64,000 nt of DNA from Cyrtodaria siliqua (GCA_037043455.1 JAWPHD010008283.1:53107-117106); one strand, 5' to 3'. Numbered from the stretch's first letter, positions 34,164 through 45,202 are shown. Numbers and translations are program-made. Notes: generated by a model from the letters alone, not told the origin.

Positions 34164-35050
34164 ATGTTCCAACAATTCATAAAACAAATGTTATTCTTTT
34201 TTTTCGAGTTCAATACAATAATGTCTGCGCAGAGCTACTTACTAGAGGATGGTTGTCTTACCGTAGACTTGGTAAAGGCGGCAGGAGGGGAGAATATACC
34301 CCTTAAGTCAAACAAACAACCGTACCGATCAAGATATTTTTCGATACTAATAGAAAAACGGACGGAGACGGTGTATATCTTAAACTTTATGGGGACATGA
34401 CCAACAATGTATCGCAAATCTATAAAACCCATTACGACGAATTTAACCAGTATTATCAGGTGTTCAGAAGCTTAAAACACGAGGTAAACTTAACGAGAGA
34501 ATTACATAGCAGCCTAGTGGCAACGTTTGACGAGTATAAGACTTTACGACATTCATCCCATCATTGGAGACAAAGGAGGGCACTTTTTGGGGTTTCTAGC
34601 CCCCTTATTCACTGACGGCATAGGACTATTATCTCAAGCTAACATAGACAGTGTAAAATGCAATGTTAAGAAATTGGCCGAAAATCAAAAAACTATCCAA
34701 CAAACCCTAGATGAAAGTATCAGTGTGTTAAACACCTCCTCTTTCGCAATAACGAAAACCGACAGTCAGAAAATAAATTGTTACCGCGTTAGAAAACCTT
34801 AGTAAGTAGTTCGTTTCCACTAGAGGGTTCTTAAAAAGGCAAGTTTCAAACGTAGAGAAATCTGTGTAACTATATTCCAAGGTAACTTTGATTTAAGATG
34901 AAATCAAATCAATAATTCAAAATTGTATCTTCTTCTGTCTTCAACTTGAGATTAAGCATAATGCACTTACTTTAGCGCACTTAACAGCATATATAATCCA
35001 TGCGAGTCAATTACAACAAGCACTGGTAGATATCTCGACAAAATTGCCGG
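34164..35050 (+). pseudogene. env: Envelope-like glycoprotein, N-terminal part (broken)
   Basis: An ORF3 follows pol in the same orientation. Starting at 34164 there is a hydrophobic leader (QMLFFFFEF). About 400 bases on (frame 34397-34615) a basic furin-like motif RQRR (34568-34579) is followed, after a frameshift into the frame ending at 34802, by a hydrophobic glycine-containing stretch (FLGFLAPLFTDGIGLL) and then a heptad-like helical region. A cleavage site, a fusion-peptide-like segment and a helix is the layout of class I fusion proteins of errantivirus/baculovirus-F-type envelopes. Homology to a named family is inferred from layout only. Frameshifts and stops make it non-functional. 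It is interrupted at 35050 by the CCGG-flanked transposon and continues at 38726. Confidence 0.65.
35047..35050 (+). repeat. CCGG target-site duplication, left
   Basis: CCGG here and at 38726-38729 directly flank the inverted-repeat element. Removing the element and one CCGG leaves the env reading continuous, which shows the target was a single CCGG. Confidence 0.9.
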
Positions 35051-35240
35051 TGTAACGAAGTAAAGTGACCCCCATAGAATAACGACCCCCCGGTCATTAT
35101 TCCCCATAGAATAACGACCCCACGGTCATTATTCTTTAGAAAAAGTGACCCCCTTTTCTATAAAATACTGACCCCCGTTAAAAAATAATGACCCCCCATG
35201 ATGATATCTTTAAAATATTGACCCCCATCTAGTCGATCAC
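35051..35240 (+). repeat. Left subterminal GACCCCC array of the Ginger-like element
   Basis: At least seven GTGACCCCC/AACGACCCCC/ATGACCCCCC-type motifs alternate with AT-rich TCATTATTC or TAAAATA stretches. The mirrored array is at 38515-38725. Such clustered subterminal motifs are candidate transposase-binding sites. Confidence 0.75.
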
Positions 35241-35298
35241 TAACTAAATATTAACTACTTCAAGTGTTATTATTGCTAATACTTGTTGTTGTTGTTGT

Positions 35299-35329
<31 letters not shown>

Positions 35330-35520
35330 GCTTTCGAAGAAGTAGTAGTACTTACAAATAGCGAAAATTGCAGACTAGGTTTGATTGAGTCTGTTCATGG
35401 ACAGTACTGGGCACTGCAACACTGTCCACGCCCCGTAGCACCAGAGTCTTCAAAATAAGAGGAGTCTTTTTCACTGCATATTACGGTGTTCCGTTAGGCT
35501 CATAGCGGTCTCTCTGAAAG
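35241..35520 (+). repeat. Trinucleotide run and hairpin-repeat fragment inside the Ginger-like element
   Basis: (GTT)n then (GCT)n at about 35284-35331 encode a spurious Ala run. A copy of the dispersed hairpin follows (CAGACT ... AGTCTG, 35371-35393). Confidence 0.7.
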
Positions 35521-35890
35521 GCGATGGTAAAATGGCAATGCACGATAACGCGATGGTAAGATGGCGATAGTGCGATAATAAGATGACTATATGCAATGGT
35601 AAGATGACGATGCGCGATGGCAAGATGGAAAAATCGCGCATCACCATCTTATCATCGCCATCTTACCATCGCGCATCGCCATCTTACCACCGTGCATCGT
35701 CATCTTACTATCGAGCATCGTCATCTTAGAGTAAAGGCGATGCGCGATAGTAAGATGGCTATGAGCTATGTTAAGGTGATGCGCGATACGTGATAGTAAG
35801 AAGGCGATGCGCGATGGTAAGATGACGATGGAAAAAAACATCGCCATCTTACCATCGTCCTCGTACTATCGCGTATCGCGCATCGTTTTC
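35520..35890. repeat. GATGGTAAGATGGCGATGCGC minisatellite, both orientations
   Basis: Units of about 20 bases (GCGATGGTAAGATG and its complement CATCTTACCATCGC) occur first forward, then reversed at 35635-35730, then forward again, and reversed at 35850-35885. The single strand could fold extensively. Confidence 0.8.
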
Positions 35891-35929
35891 CGACCGAGCC
35901 TGAGCAGATCAGTTGTTCAGACAACATGC

Positions 35930-37195
35930 CCATCTCTGAATGGTTTTCTGTCACTTTCAAAGTCAATCCGCACGAACTCAACCTGGAGGGGTTGGAGTGG
36001 GTCGGACCCCATCGATTGATATGAGTCATTCCGTCGGCAATGCAGACAGCAGAGGTCCAAACTCCAAAAAAGCCCATGACACTGTATGTGGGCCCATCTC
36101 CGGCTAGTTGTTGTCGCATTAAGAGACTTGACCTGGTGGAGGATGGAGTGGGTCGGACCCCTAGTCGGGTGGTATCAATCGTTCCATAGCGAATGCTTCG
36201 GTATGCCGAAGGCAGGAACCCGAATTGCCCCCGACGCTGTATGTGGGCCAGTCTCCGGCTGGGTTTTGTGACCTACAGGGAGTCAATCCGGACTCGACCT
36301 GGTGTACGTGGAGTGAGTCGGACCCCACGTCGGGTGGTATGAATTCTTCCGTCAAGAACACTCTTGTATGCTGACGGCCGAGGAACAAACTTGGACACTG
36401 TCTGTGGTCCCAGATAGGGCTGGTAAGTTTCGCCTTCTGAGTCAATCCGCATTAACTCGAGTGGGTCGGACTCCCTATTGAGTGGTAGAAGTCCTTCCGT
36501 CGGGAATGCTTTGGTATGCCACTGACAGTGTATGTGGGCCAATATCCGGCTGGTTTTTGTCGTCTTCAGAGTCAATCTGCCCGAACTTGACCTGGTGGGG
36601 GTTGGCCCCAAGTCAGTTGGTATGAGCCGTTCCGTCGGGCTTGCTTTGGTATGCCGACGGAAGAGGCCCCATATGCACTCTGACACTGCATGTGGGCCAA
36701 TCTCCGGCTGGTTTGTGTCGCCTTCGGTTTCAATCCGCCCGTACTAGACCTAATGTGAGTTGGAGTGGGTTGGACCCCCAGTCAGTTGGTACGAGTCGTT
36801 CAGTCGGGATTACTCTGGTATGCCGACGGAAGAGGCCAGAAATGTCACCTATACGTACGCCCATCTCCGGTTGATTGTTGTCACCTTCAGTCAATCCACC
36901 AGAACTCGACCTGGTGAGGTTGGATTGGGTATGAACCCTTCTGTCGAGAATATTCTGATATGCCGACGGCTGAGGACCATACACGAACACTGTCTGTGGT
37001 CCCAGATCTAGCTGGTCATTGTCGCCTTCAGAGTCAATCCGCCCGGGCCCGGCCTAGTGGTTGTTGGAGTGGGTCGGACGGCCAGTCTGTAGGTATGAGT
37101 TGGTCCGTCGGTAATGCTCTGGTATTCCTACGGCAGACGCCCGAAATGCCGCTGACACTATATTTGCATCCATTTCTAGTTCGTGTTTTGACACC
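35930..37195 (+). repeat. ~150-bp tandem array, forward arm
   Basis: About eight diverged units carry GAGTGGGTCGGACCCC, GGTATGAGTC-TTCCGTCGG, TGTATGTGGGCC and ATCTCCGGCTGG. GTCGGACCCC-type landmarks lie near 36001, 36152, 36317, 36467, 36603, 36768 and 37073. Frames here are repeat shadows. Confidence 0.85.
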
Positions 37196-38470
37196 AGCTG
37201 AAGATGGGCGCATATACATTGTCCAGGTCCATTTTCGGACATCCGCCGTCGCTATACCGGAGTATCCCCGACGGAACGACTCCATTCGACGAGGGATCCG
37301 ACACTCTCCAACGCTCACCAGGTCGAGTTCGGGGGGATTGACTCGGCAAAACCCAGCCAGTTATTGACCCACAGATAGTGTCTGGGTCACGTTCTGTCCT
37401 CCGCCGTCGGCAATCACGAGTATTTCCGATGGAATTACTAACACCAGCCGACGAGTAGTCCGACGCTCTCCAACCGCGGATTGACTGAAGGTGACAAAAA
37501 CAGCCGGAAATGAGTCCACATATATTGTCAGGGGGTCTTTCGGGACGGAACAATTCATACCACCCGACTGGGGTTCGACCCACTCCAACCCCCACTAGGT
37601 CGAGTTCGGGTTGATTGACTCTGAAGGTGACAAAAACCAGCCAGGGATGATCAACATACAGAGTTATGGGCCGTTATGGGTCTAAGCCGTCGGCATACCA
37701 GAGCCTTCCTGACGAAACAAGTTATACCACCAGATTGGGGGTCTACCCCAATAGATCAAGTTCGGGCGGATGGTCTCAGAAGGCGACAAAACCACCCGGA
37801 GCTGGGTCCACAGACAGTGTCCATGTTTGCTCCTCTGCCGTCGGAATACCAGTGTATTCCTAACGAAAGACTCATACCACGAGACTTGGGGTGCGACACA
37901 CTCCAACCTCACTAGGTCGAGTTCGGACGGAATGATTCCGAATGCGACAAAAAACACCCAGACCTGGGTCCACAGACAGTGTCCGTGTTTGGTCCTACGC
38001 CGTCGATATACAAGACTATTACCGTCGGAACGACTAATACCATCCGATGGAGGGTTCGACCCACTCCAAACACCACAAGGCCGAGTTCGGGCGGATTGAC
38101 ACTGGATGAGACCAAGACCAACCGGAGATGGGCCCACATACAGTGTTAGGGGCTTTTCGGGCATCTGTCGTCGACATACCATAGCATTCCCGACGGACCA
38201 ACTCATACCTACCGACTGGCCGTCCGACCCACTCCAACAACCACTAGGTCGAGCTCGGGCGGATTGACTCTGAAGGCGACAATGAACAGCCACATCTTGG
38301 ACCTCAGGCAATGTCCGTGTTTGGTTCCCAGCCGTCATCATATCAGAGTATTCTCGACGGAAGGGTCCATACCACCTGACGAAGGGTCCGACCCAATCAA
38401 CCACACCAGGTCGAGACCTGGTGGATTGACTGAAGGTGACAACAATCAGCCGGAGATGGGCGTACGTACA
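37196..38470 (-). repeat. ~150-bp tandem array, inverted arm
   Basis: The same unit is present as reverse complement (CGACCCACTCCAACC, CCAGCCGGAGATGGG, ACAGTGTC). With the forward arm it makes a ~2.5-kb imperfect palindrome centred near 37195. Confidence 0.85.
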
Positions 38471-38514
38471 GGGGGCATTTCGGGCCTCTGCGAATCGTCA
38501 TTTAACTTCGCGTT

Positions 38515-38725
38515 GTGGAGTCATAATATTATGATCTGCCGGGGGTCACTTTTCTTTAAAAAAATAATGACCGGGGGTCGTTATTCTATGGGGTCACAAT
38601 TCTTCGCGAGGGGTCATTTTACTTCGCGTGGGGGGTCATAATATTATGACCGGGGGGGTCACTATTTTTTAAAGAATAATGACCGTGGGGTCGTTATTCT
38701 ATGGGGGTCACTTTACTTCGTTACA
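38515..38725 (-). repeat. Right subterminal GGGGTC array of the Ginger-like element
   Basis: Repeated GGGGGTCACTT, GGGGTCGTTATTC and GGGGTCATAATATTATGACC motifs mirror the left end and finish in CTTTACTTCGTTACA. Confidence 0.75.
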
Positions 38726-39560
38726 CCGGCAACATTAACTCTCACCGCTGATCCTTTAACACACTTGTTTGAATACTATAAACACCTAACCTGCCAAACA
38801 TTCCTTGGTTGTGAACAAATTATTGTAGTCACCGAAATAAAACTTGTAGAACACAGTAGATTATTTGAGTTATACGAAGCTCAGTCCCTTCAGTTACCAT
38901 ATGGAGATGTAAGTCCCACGAACGATAAGGGTTTGGTTGCATATTATAATTTAGAGAGTAAATACATGGCAATAAACCGAGAACGCACTTCATATCTCCT
39001 ATTATCCCAAACTGAGGCTGGTATATGCATGGATCCCTTGTTAAAATCCTATAGTTCAAAACGCGCCATAATGAGTGTACACCAAAGTGCGTCCTGCACA
39101 ACTTATATATTTGTGCAAAATTCTATAAGAGCTAAGAAATACTGTCAGTTATACGCTACAAATACTGGACTGCCGCAAGCGGTATTTGTAGAAGACAGTA
39201 CGTAATTTATTATGACAGATAGTCCTATGACCTTTCACGTAAACTGTAGGAATGACGACTCAAATAAACATCGATGCCCCTTACGGCATTATACAGGTAG
39301 GCGCGAGTTGTACTTCTACGTCAGAACAAATGTCTATAGTCGGGACATGAGAATGCCTCAAACTATTCAGTTCAGTCAATCATGACATTTCTAAAATACA
39401 TAGATTTTACAAATATTAAATTAAAAGCTCAACCAACTGACCAATTTTAGCGAATTGAGTATTAGTATTTCCAAGAGCCTCGACGCTTTAGACAAAGTTC
39501 CTGTAACGTCCCTCCAAACGATCGAAGAGATGCCTATTGAAACAAGTTTCCCATTATGGA
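38726..39560 (+). pseudogene. env: Envelope-like glycoprotein, middle part
   Basis: Env resumes immediately after the transposon. The frame 38765-39205 has evenly spaced cysteines (LTCQTFLGCEQ, AGICMD, ASCTTY, KKYCQLY), consistent with an extracellular disulfide-bonded domain. A stop follows at 39205, then shorter frames with CRNDDSNKHRCPLRHY and the segment 39455-39557. Penelope-like DNA replaces it from about 39560. Confidence 0.65.
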
Positions 39561-40400
39561 GTTATAAACTTCGTACAACCTTTGCAAAATTTTATTATCG
39601 TAACCCTGCTGTTCTTTCCGATATAAAAGTAATTTAAGGACTCTTCTTCGACAAGGACTTTCACAACCTGACTTCTATGGTGATGTGATTTATAAACTTC
39701 GTTGGTCATGATCACTTTCATACTATCTTTGTTAAACTTGTTAAAAAGTTTATCAAAAGAGGTTATGACCCTATCAGGTTATGACCCTATCATTTTGCAA
39801 CGTACTGCATGCTTGGTGGTTTACCCTTTTACAGTTCGCCACTATGCTTTCCTCTTTACTTGTTCGATGACCGGACAGGCTGTGGACCCTATGATGACGC
39901 CTACCTAAAGCCCATTGGGACGGTGGCGTTTGATGTTTGTCTATGATCTATCTAGCCGTGCCCTTAATGGTTTATTCTCTTGTTGCTCTGGCTTCTGCCA
40001 AGTCATTGAGTACCTTCATTGTGGCTTTCTAGGCTATTGTTTTTTATATTATATTTACCCAAGCATATTTGTGTTTTATTTATATTGCCTATTGATGCTG
40101 CCTTGTTGGTTAGAGATTAGATCATGGCGGGGATTTCTTTATTTACACTGTCCTGTTTAATGGGATGACAGTAGGGTAAGTGCGAGGTTTATTGCACCCT
40201 AGAACCGGTTTAAAACCCCAGTGGCCTACTTTGCCACTGACCGTTCCAAGGCGGTAGCCCTATTGTCAACCCTTTTGTGTTTGTGATGTCGTTTGCGTTT
40301 ATTATTACTTTTGCCTTCTTGTTTGACTGTTTGCGTTTTTGTTTCAGTGTTTTGTGGTTGAGTGTCCTCCTTGAATGCTACTTTTCCTGTCCGATATTTT
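39560..40400 (+). mobile_element. 5'-truncated Penelope-like element inserted in env
   Basis: It begins with the C-terminal coding block (TTTGCAAAATTTTATTATCG, matching 10078-10100), continues through the C-terminus (39702-39908) and the tail with GTTGCTCTGGCTTCTGCC, and ends near 40400 after CTGTCCGATATTTTTC. It is younger and better preserved than the copy at 7806. A short internal duplication GGTTATGACCCTATCA occurs near 39760-39790. Confidence 0.75.
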
Positions 40401-40774
40401 TCTATTTCTTTAGCAAATAAATTTCGCTGCAAATTATTTTGCGTATTTTCCAGGCTATGCGTGGCAGAGACCATTAACAATATAATTAACGTAATTAGAA
40501 GATATATACAGGGCATAGTGTTTGAGACAATATTTGCGAAAACAATAATAACATGTTTTAATCTACCTGCTTTACAGATGTTATAATTTCGTTCTTATTT
40601 CAATGTAAAGGGAGGTATTTTCAGTTGTTTAAAACTGCGATTCGTTATTGCATTAGAATGACAAGTTTAGTAGCCATTGATTTTGCGGTTTGTATAACTT
40701 GAAACCCAGAACTGTTATTTAGTGATGTTAAACCATGTTCTTTATCATATTGTTATTTTTAATACAAACAAATA
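40401..40774. other. Unassigned DNA between Penelope-like tail and LTR element
   Basis: Belongs with 45549-45617 (the sequence before the LTR insertion was continuous). The minus frame 40516-40226 begins with a signal-peptide-like MPCIYLLITLIILLMVSATHS and then runs into the Penelope tail. I see no splice donor, so I do not call it a gene. Confidence 0.4.
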
Positions 40775-40779
40775 GTGTC
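40775..40779 (+). repeat. GTGTC target-site duplication, left
   Basis: GTGTC at 40775-40779 and 45544-45548 immediately flank the LTRs, the 5-bp duplication usual for Ty3/gypsy integration. Confidence 0.9.
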
Positions 40780-40897
40780 TGTTTCATGTATAATGTTTAA
40801 TGAACGAATACTGGTGACGTAGTACACAGGAAATATCAATAGTAAAGGGTTAATCCTAAAATGCTTTCAGTAAGCCTAAACAATGTATATCGTAACA
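40780..40897 (-). repeat. 3' LTR of Mag-like element
   Basis: TGTTTCATGTATAATG ... CGTAACA, 118 bases. Differs from the 5' LTR by T/G at the ATAATG/AGAATG site and AGGG/AGTG. Confidence 0.93.
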
Positions 40898-40910
40898 TCC
40901 CCCTTTCTTT
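40898..40910 (-). promoter_or_regulatory. Polypurine tract of Mag-like element
   Basis: On the minus strand AAAGAAAGGGGGA abuts the 3' LTR. Confidence 0.8.
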
Positions 40911-41175
40911 ACAAAACAATGAAAGAAAATTTAACTTTGTACTATGCATCAGGTAACTTATACCATTGAAAAGAAATATGAACTTAAAACAGTTTAAGTC
41001 AATATGCATATGGTATTAACTTTTACCACTCATAAGGACTGCAACTAAAAAACAGTGTAGAAAACACTACCATTGACTTAAGCACTCTTTGTGCATGGTA
41101 ATACAACAATTCAACTTAAATGTATCTAACCATGTTTTCTAACTTAACTAGTCTATGTCATAAGTACATATGTAC

Positions 41176-41721
41176 TTAAACAAAATCTTCATATCTCTTT
41201 GGAGGCCTTATGTCTCTTGTCCTGGTTGATTTGGATGGATTTTCAGAATTGATCGCAGGATGTCTGTTTATTAGTTCTGGTTTGGGCGATGATTCCACAT
41301 GAATGATCTTTTCTTTACACTGAGAACTTTTGCCACTCACTTTTAATTTTTCACTAGTGGCTGAATTTTTACTAGCATTTACACTTGATTCACTAGCACT
41401 TTGGTTTGCTCTATTAGCTGCTTTTTCTACACACTTTTGATCATTACTATTACACTGATCATTAAAAACACTTTGATCACCGATTATTGACTCCGGAATG
41501 GCTTCTGATGTAGATCTGATGTATTTTCGGTTGCGTCTGTATAGATGACCATTTACATCGACGACATAGGACCGTGGTGAATGTTGTTCCACACAGGTTC
41601 CGAATTTTTTGTCTCGATCAATTGGTAGAGGCGCCATACGTATTGATTGTCCAATAACCAACTCTAGCAAGTCCTTGGCTCCTTTATCGTACTGAAACTT
41701 GGATAGCTTGTGTTTCAGCAT
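41176..41721 (-). pseudogene. pol: C-terminal tail of Mag-like Pol (after integrase)
   Basis: The frame has the integrase C-terminal module (MRMAPLP-like region, SPRSYVVDVNGHLYRRNRKY) and then a Ser/Asn-rich tail ending RPPKRYEDFV, a terminus typical of this lineage. It is itself open but disconnected from the catalytic core by stops upstream. Confidence 0.75.
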
Positions 41722-42560
41722 TTATTGCTGTAGTACGTTTTCTACTACTTTAGGCTTAAGTAGCTCATCCGCAATTGGTAATGTGTGTCATGTTCGCCTT
41801 GGCATTAGGCGCTGCGCTGGACTGCTGTCCATTGTTTCTGTCGGAGTGTTTCTCCAGTCGAGAATTGTTTTCCAAATGTCTCTATTGCTCCTGATCGCTT
41901 TCTTCACCAACGCTTTCGCGATTTTGACAGCTGATTCTGCCTTTCCGTTTGACTGACTGTGATACGGTGAAGACGTGACATGGTCAAATTCCCATTGTTG
42001 AGAGAATTTATTGAATTCAACACTACATAGTTGAGGTCCATTTTTGATACGAGAGTGTCCGGAATACCATGCCTGCTGAAATGGCCTTTCAGACAGTTTA
42101 TTATCGTAGCTGATGTTGTGTCCGGTAGCAAGTCTAATTCCCAGAAATCTGAGTAATAATCGACTGTCACTAAGTAATCAGACTGCTTTAACGTGAAAAT
42201 GTCCACTCCAACTTCACTGATTTCATTGTTCATATTTGGCCAGTAGAGTACATCTCGTGATTTCCTGAGACAGGATTCGTCACCCATATGGCTTGCATGT
42301 ATTCTGGTTAGCATTTCACTACGAAGAGTCTTTGGCACTACTATTCTACATCCTTTGTAGACCATACCATCTTGAACTGATAATTCATCACGAATGTTCC
42401 AATATTCACGAATTAAAACTGGTACTTCTGCTTTCAAGTCTGGCCATCCAGACAGAATAACCGACTTAAGTGTTTGTAGTGCTTCATCTTGGTATGAATG
42501 TACTTGAATTTGCTTAAAGCGCTGTTCAGTCAAGTTAACTGTTTCCGCAAAGTTAATTGC
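41722..42560 (-). pseudogene. pol: Integrase of Mag-like element, internally deleted
   Basis: The zinc-domain start (IHASHMGDESCLRKSRDVLY, then WPNMNNEISE) runs straight into the catalytic-core start VGVDIFTLK. The CxxC half of the zinc domain is therefore missing by deletion near 42222. The position of the second aspartate is altered (VSKMDLN) and the frame is lost downstream (frame ends 41904), with TERQNQLSKS in the glutamate region. Confidence 0.8.
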
Positions 42561-43735
42561 TGCTAAATCTTGTTGTAGTTTCTGCTCTTGAACGCTAAAT
42601 ACTTCAGCAGTATTATCTTTGTCCGTTTGTGTCATTGGTAGGAACGCTCTGGATAATGTATCAGCTATGTACATCTCTGTCCCTTTCGTGTATTGCAGAC
42701 ATAAACTGTATTTCTGAAGTCTTAAGAGCATACGTTGTAGTCTCTTTGGCGCGTTTAACAATGGCTTTTTGTAGATTGTTTCTAGAGGTTTGTGATCTGT
42801 ATGTACAGTGACTAGAGAACGACCATATATGTAATGTTCAAACCGTTCACACGCGAATACTATGGCTAGACATTCTTTTTCAATCTGCGCGTAATGTTTT
42901 TCTGCTGTGCTCAATGCTCTTGAGGCAAACGCGACTGGTTGACCTTTCTGAAGCAATGTTGCTCCTAGTCCTGCTTAACTCGCGTCACACTGTAATGTTA
43001 CTTCTTCTTCCAAATCATAGTATTTAAGAACTGGTTGTTCAGTAACTAGTCTCTTTATAGTGGCAAATGCTTCTTCTTGCTGCGATTCCCAATACCACAA
43101 TGTATCTTTTGTAGTTAACCTTAGCAAAGGTTCACATGCTTCTGACAAATGCGGTAAGAATTTGGAAAGATACGTCACGAATCCAAGAAAACGCTGTACC
43201 CCTTTTAAGTCAATTGGCTTTGGCATGTCCAATATGGCTTGTATCTTCTTTGGATCTGCACGTACACCACTTGAGGTGAGTACATGACCCATGTAACTAA
43301 CTTCAGTTTGTCTAAGTTTCAGTTTGTCCTTGTTAAGCTTTAATCCTACAGCTCTTGCTCGCTCTAGAACTTTAACAAGTTTCTCATCATGATCTCGTAT
43401 GGCTTCTTCCATGGTCTCACCTTGACCATACACTAAGATATCGTCTACGATAACTTCTGTACCTTGTAGTCCTTCTACCGCTTCATGTTGTCTGCGCTGA
43501 AATTCTTCCGGTGCTGATGAAATTCCAAACGGTAGGCGTAACCACCTTTATCGACCGAATGGAGTCCAGAATGTTGTTAGGTAACTACTTTTTTCTTCAA
43601 GTTTCACTTGCCAAAATCCATCTTTAGCGTCGAGAACTGTGAATACTTTGGCTTTTGACACTTTAGGAAGAATGTCATCAATTGTTGGCATCATGTACTT
43701 AGAACGCTTTATTGCTTTGTTAAGATCTTTAGGAT
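42561..43735 (-). pseudogene. pol: Reverse transcriptase and RNase H of Mag-like element
   Basis: RT blocks: a stop around 43548 precedes FGISSAPEEFQRR, then VDDILVYGQG at the catalytic box, SYMGHVLTSSGVRADPKK and FLGFVTYLSKFLPHL. RNase H has VTLQCDAS followed immediately by a stop (about 42974), GQPVAFASRALS, YAQIEKECLAIVFACERF, VHTDHKPLETIY and YIADTLSRAF. Confidence 0.88.
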
Positions 43736-44330
43736 CTAAACATACTCGAAGTTTATTTGGTTTTTTCTCACAACCAACATACTACTAATCCAGTCAGTAG
43801 GTTCTACAACTTTTGTAATGACTCCTTTGTTCACAAGTCTTTCAATTTCTGCTTTGACTTCTGCTTTCTGCGCGACCGGTACCCTTCGTGGCTGATGCTG
43901 AACTGGTTTCATAGTTTTATCTATTTCAATGCTGTAGGTCCCTGGTAGGCATCCAAGTCCATTGAAAACATCACTATATTCTTGAAGAATATTTTCTTCT
44001 GTTAGTGTAGTTTCAGGTGTTTGTAACATACTGTTTACGACATTTACTGTCATTATGCCTAATTTCACACTAGCTGCTGCCGACAACAATGTTGAGGTAT
44101 CTTTGCCTTCAATTTCCACAACATGAAATTCAAGTGTTTCTGTCACTTTACCTACGGTACAGTTAATGGTGCATTTTCCAACAGGAATTAATGTTCCCCC
44201 ATCATACAATTTTAGCTTTGTTTTTGTTGGAGTAATTCTCAGCTTCTTTTGCTTTGTAATGCTTGACAGCACACTGGTTGAAATTACATTACACGAGGCA
44301 CCTGTGTCTATCTGTCATTTGACTGTCTTG
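43736..44330 (-). pseudogene. pol: Protease and RT start of Mag-like element
   Basis: DTGASCNVIST (around 44262-44294) is a retropepsin active site, preceded by an in-frame TGA (44312-44314). The frame 44272-43736 runs through the protease flap region and the protease-RT linker (VPVAQKAEVKAEIERLVNKG), the usual RT entry motif. Confidence 0.85.
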
Positions 44331-45202
44331 TTATTGTTTTGCACCGACATGGTAACATTGACAAACCACTGTTTATCTGTCAAGGCATTCAATGTATATA
44401 TGGACTCGTCACTGTCTGTTTCCTCCACTATGTTCACTTTAGGTCTCGAACTTTGTAGGCAGACTTTCGCGAAATGTTTTTTCTTCTTACATTTTGAACA
44501 CGCTTTTCCATATGCCGGACAGTCTTTCTTGCCGTATGTTCCACCACAGTAACGACACATACTCTGCTCTTTCTGTTCTGAAGTACTTAGTTTGTGTTGT
44601 TTCCTTTTGTCAAAATTTTTAGTGACTTTCTGTTATGACGTATAGTTCACCTCTTCTGTAGAACTGAGTTTCCTCATTTGGTGATCCGCTATCTCACTCG
44701 CTCTACACATGTCTACTGCTTTCTCGAGTGTTAAGTCTGGCTCACGAAGCATCCGTGACCTGGCTCCACTGTCTTTAGTGCCTAACACTATTCTGTCTCG
44801 AATCATTTGATTTTGCAGAGCGCCAAATTCACATGAATTGGAAAGACCCCTAAGTCTGGTAACATAGACGTCTACACTTTCGTTTTGTAACTGATCTGTT
44901 GTGTTAAATACGTAACGTTCATATATAACGTTTGTTTTTGGTATAAAGTGTTCCTTTAGTGCCTTCAATATTGCACTCACCTTTGCGCGGTCGTCTTCAG
45001 GCATGTCTAAATGCTGAAAAATTCGGTAGCAATCTTTTCCCATAACACTCAATAGCGTAGCTGCGCGAATCTTGTCGTCTTTTCCCTCTAGTCCGGTTGC
45101 TACTTCATAATTGTTCCATTGAGATTCAAAGAAATTCCAATTATCCCTAAGATCACCCTTTACCTACATTGGAAAAGGTACTGGAAGCTTGCTGGAAGCC
45201 AT
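44331..45202 (-). pseudogene. gag: Gag and nucleocapsid of Mag-like element
   Basis: ATG at 45202; an in-frame TAG at 45164-45166, then the Gag capsid domain (NVIYERYVFNTTDQ, YVTRLRGLSNSCEFG, MIRDRIVLG). A TAA at 44633-44635 separates it from two zinc knuckles (CRYCGGTYGKKDC and CSKCKKKKHFAKVC). Both stops are in phase with the same frame. Confidence 0.88.

Larger units (their letters stand above)
35051..38725. mobile_element. Non-autonomous DNA transposon, Ginger-like (3,675 bp)
   Basis: The termini are TGTAACGAAGTAAAGTGACC and its reverse complement, with the inverted repeat extending (imperfectly) for about 55 bases. The ends have the TGT...ACA form, and the target duplication is 4-bp CCGG. 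As I recall the description of Ginger1 elements, this combination (retroviral-integrase-type transposase, 4-bp CCGG-preferring duplication, TGT..ACA ends) fits them best. The assignment is inference, because there is no transposase. The interior holds subterminal GACCCC repeats, a trinucleotide run, GATGGTAAGATGG repeats and two opposed ~150-bp arrays. The insertion lies inside env and is precise. Confidence 0.8.

Noticed and set aside
35264..35458. Ala-rich 64-codon frame
   Set aside because: Produced by the GCT run inside the non-autonomous transposon; no start context or homology.
36086..38404. Many overlapping 60-240 codon frames on both strands
   Set aside because: They repeat with the ~150-bp unit of the mirror arrays and have no consistent protein.
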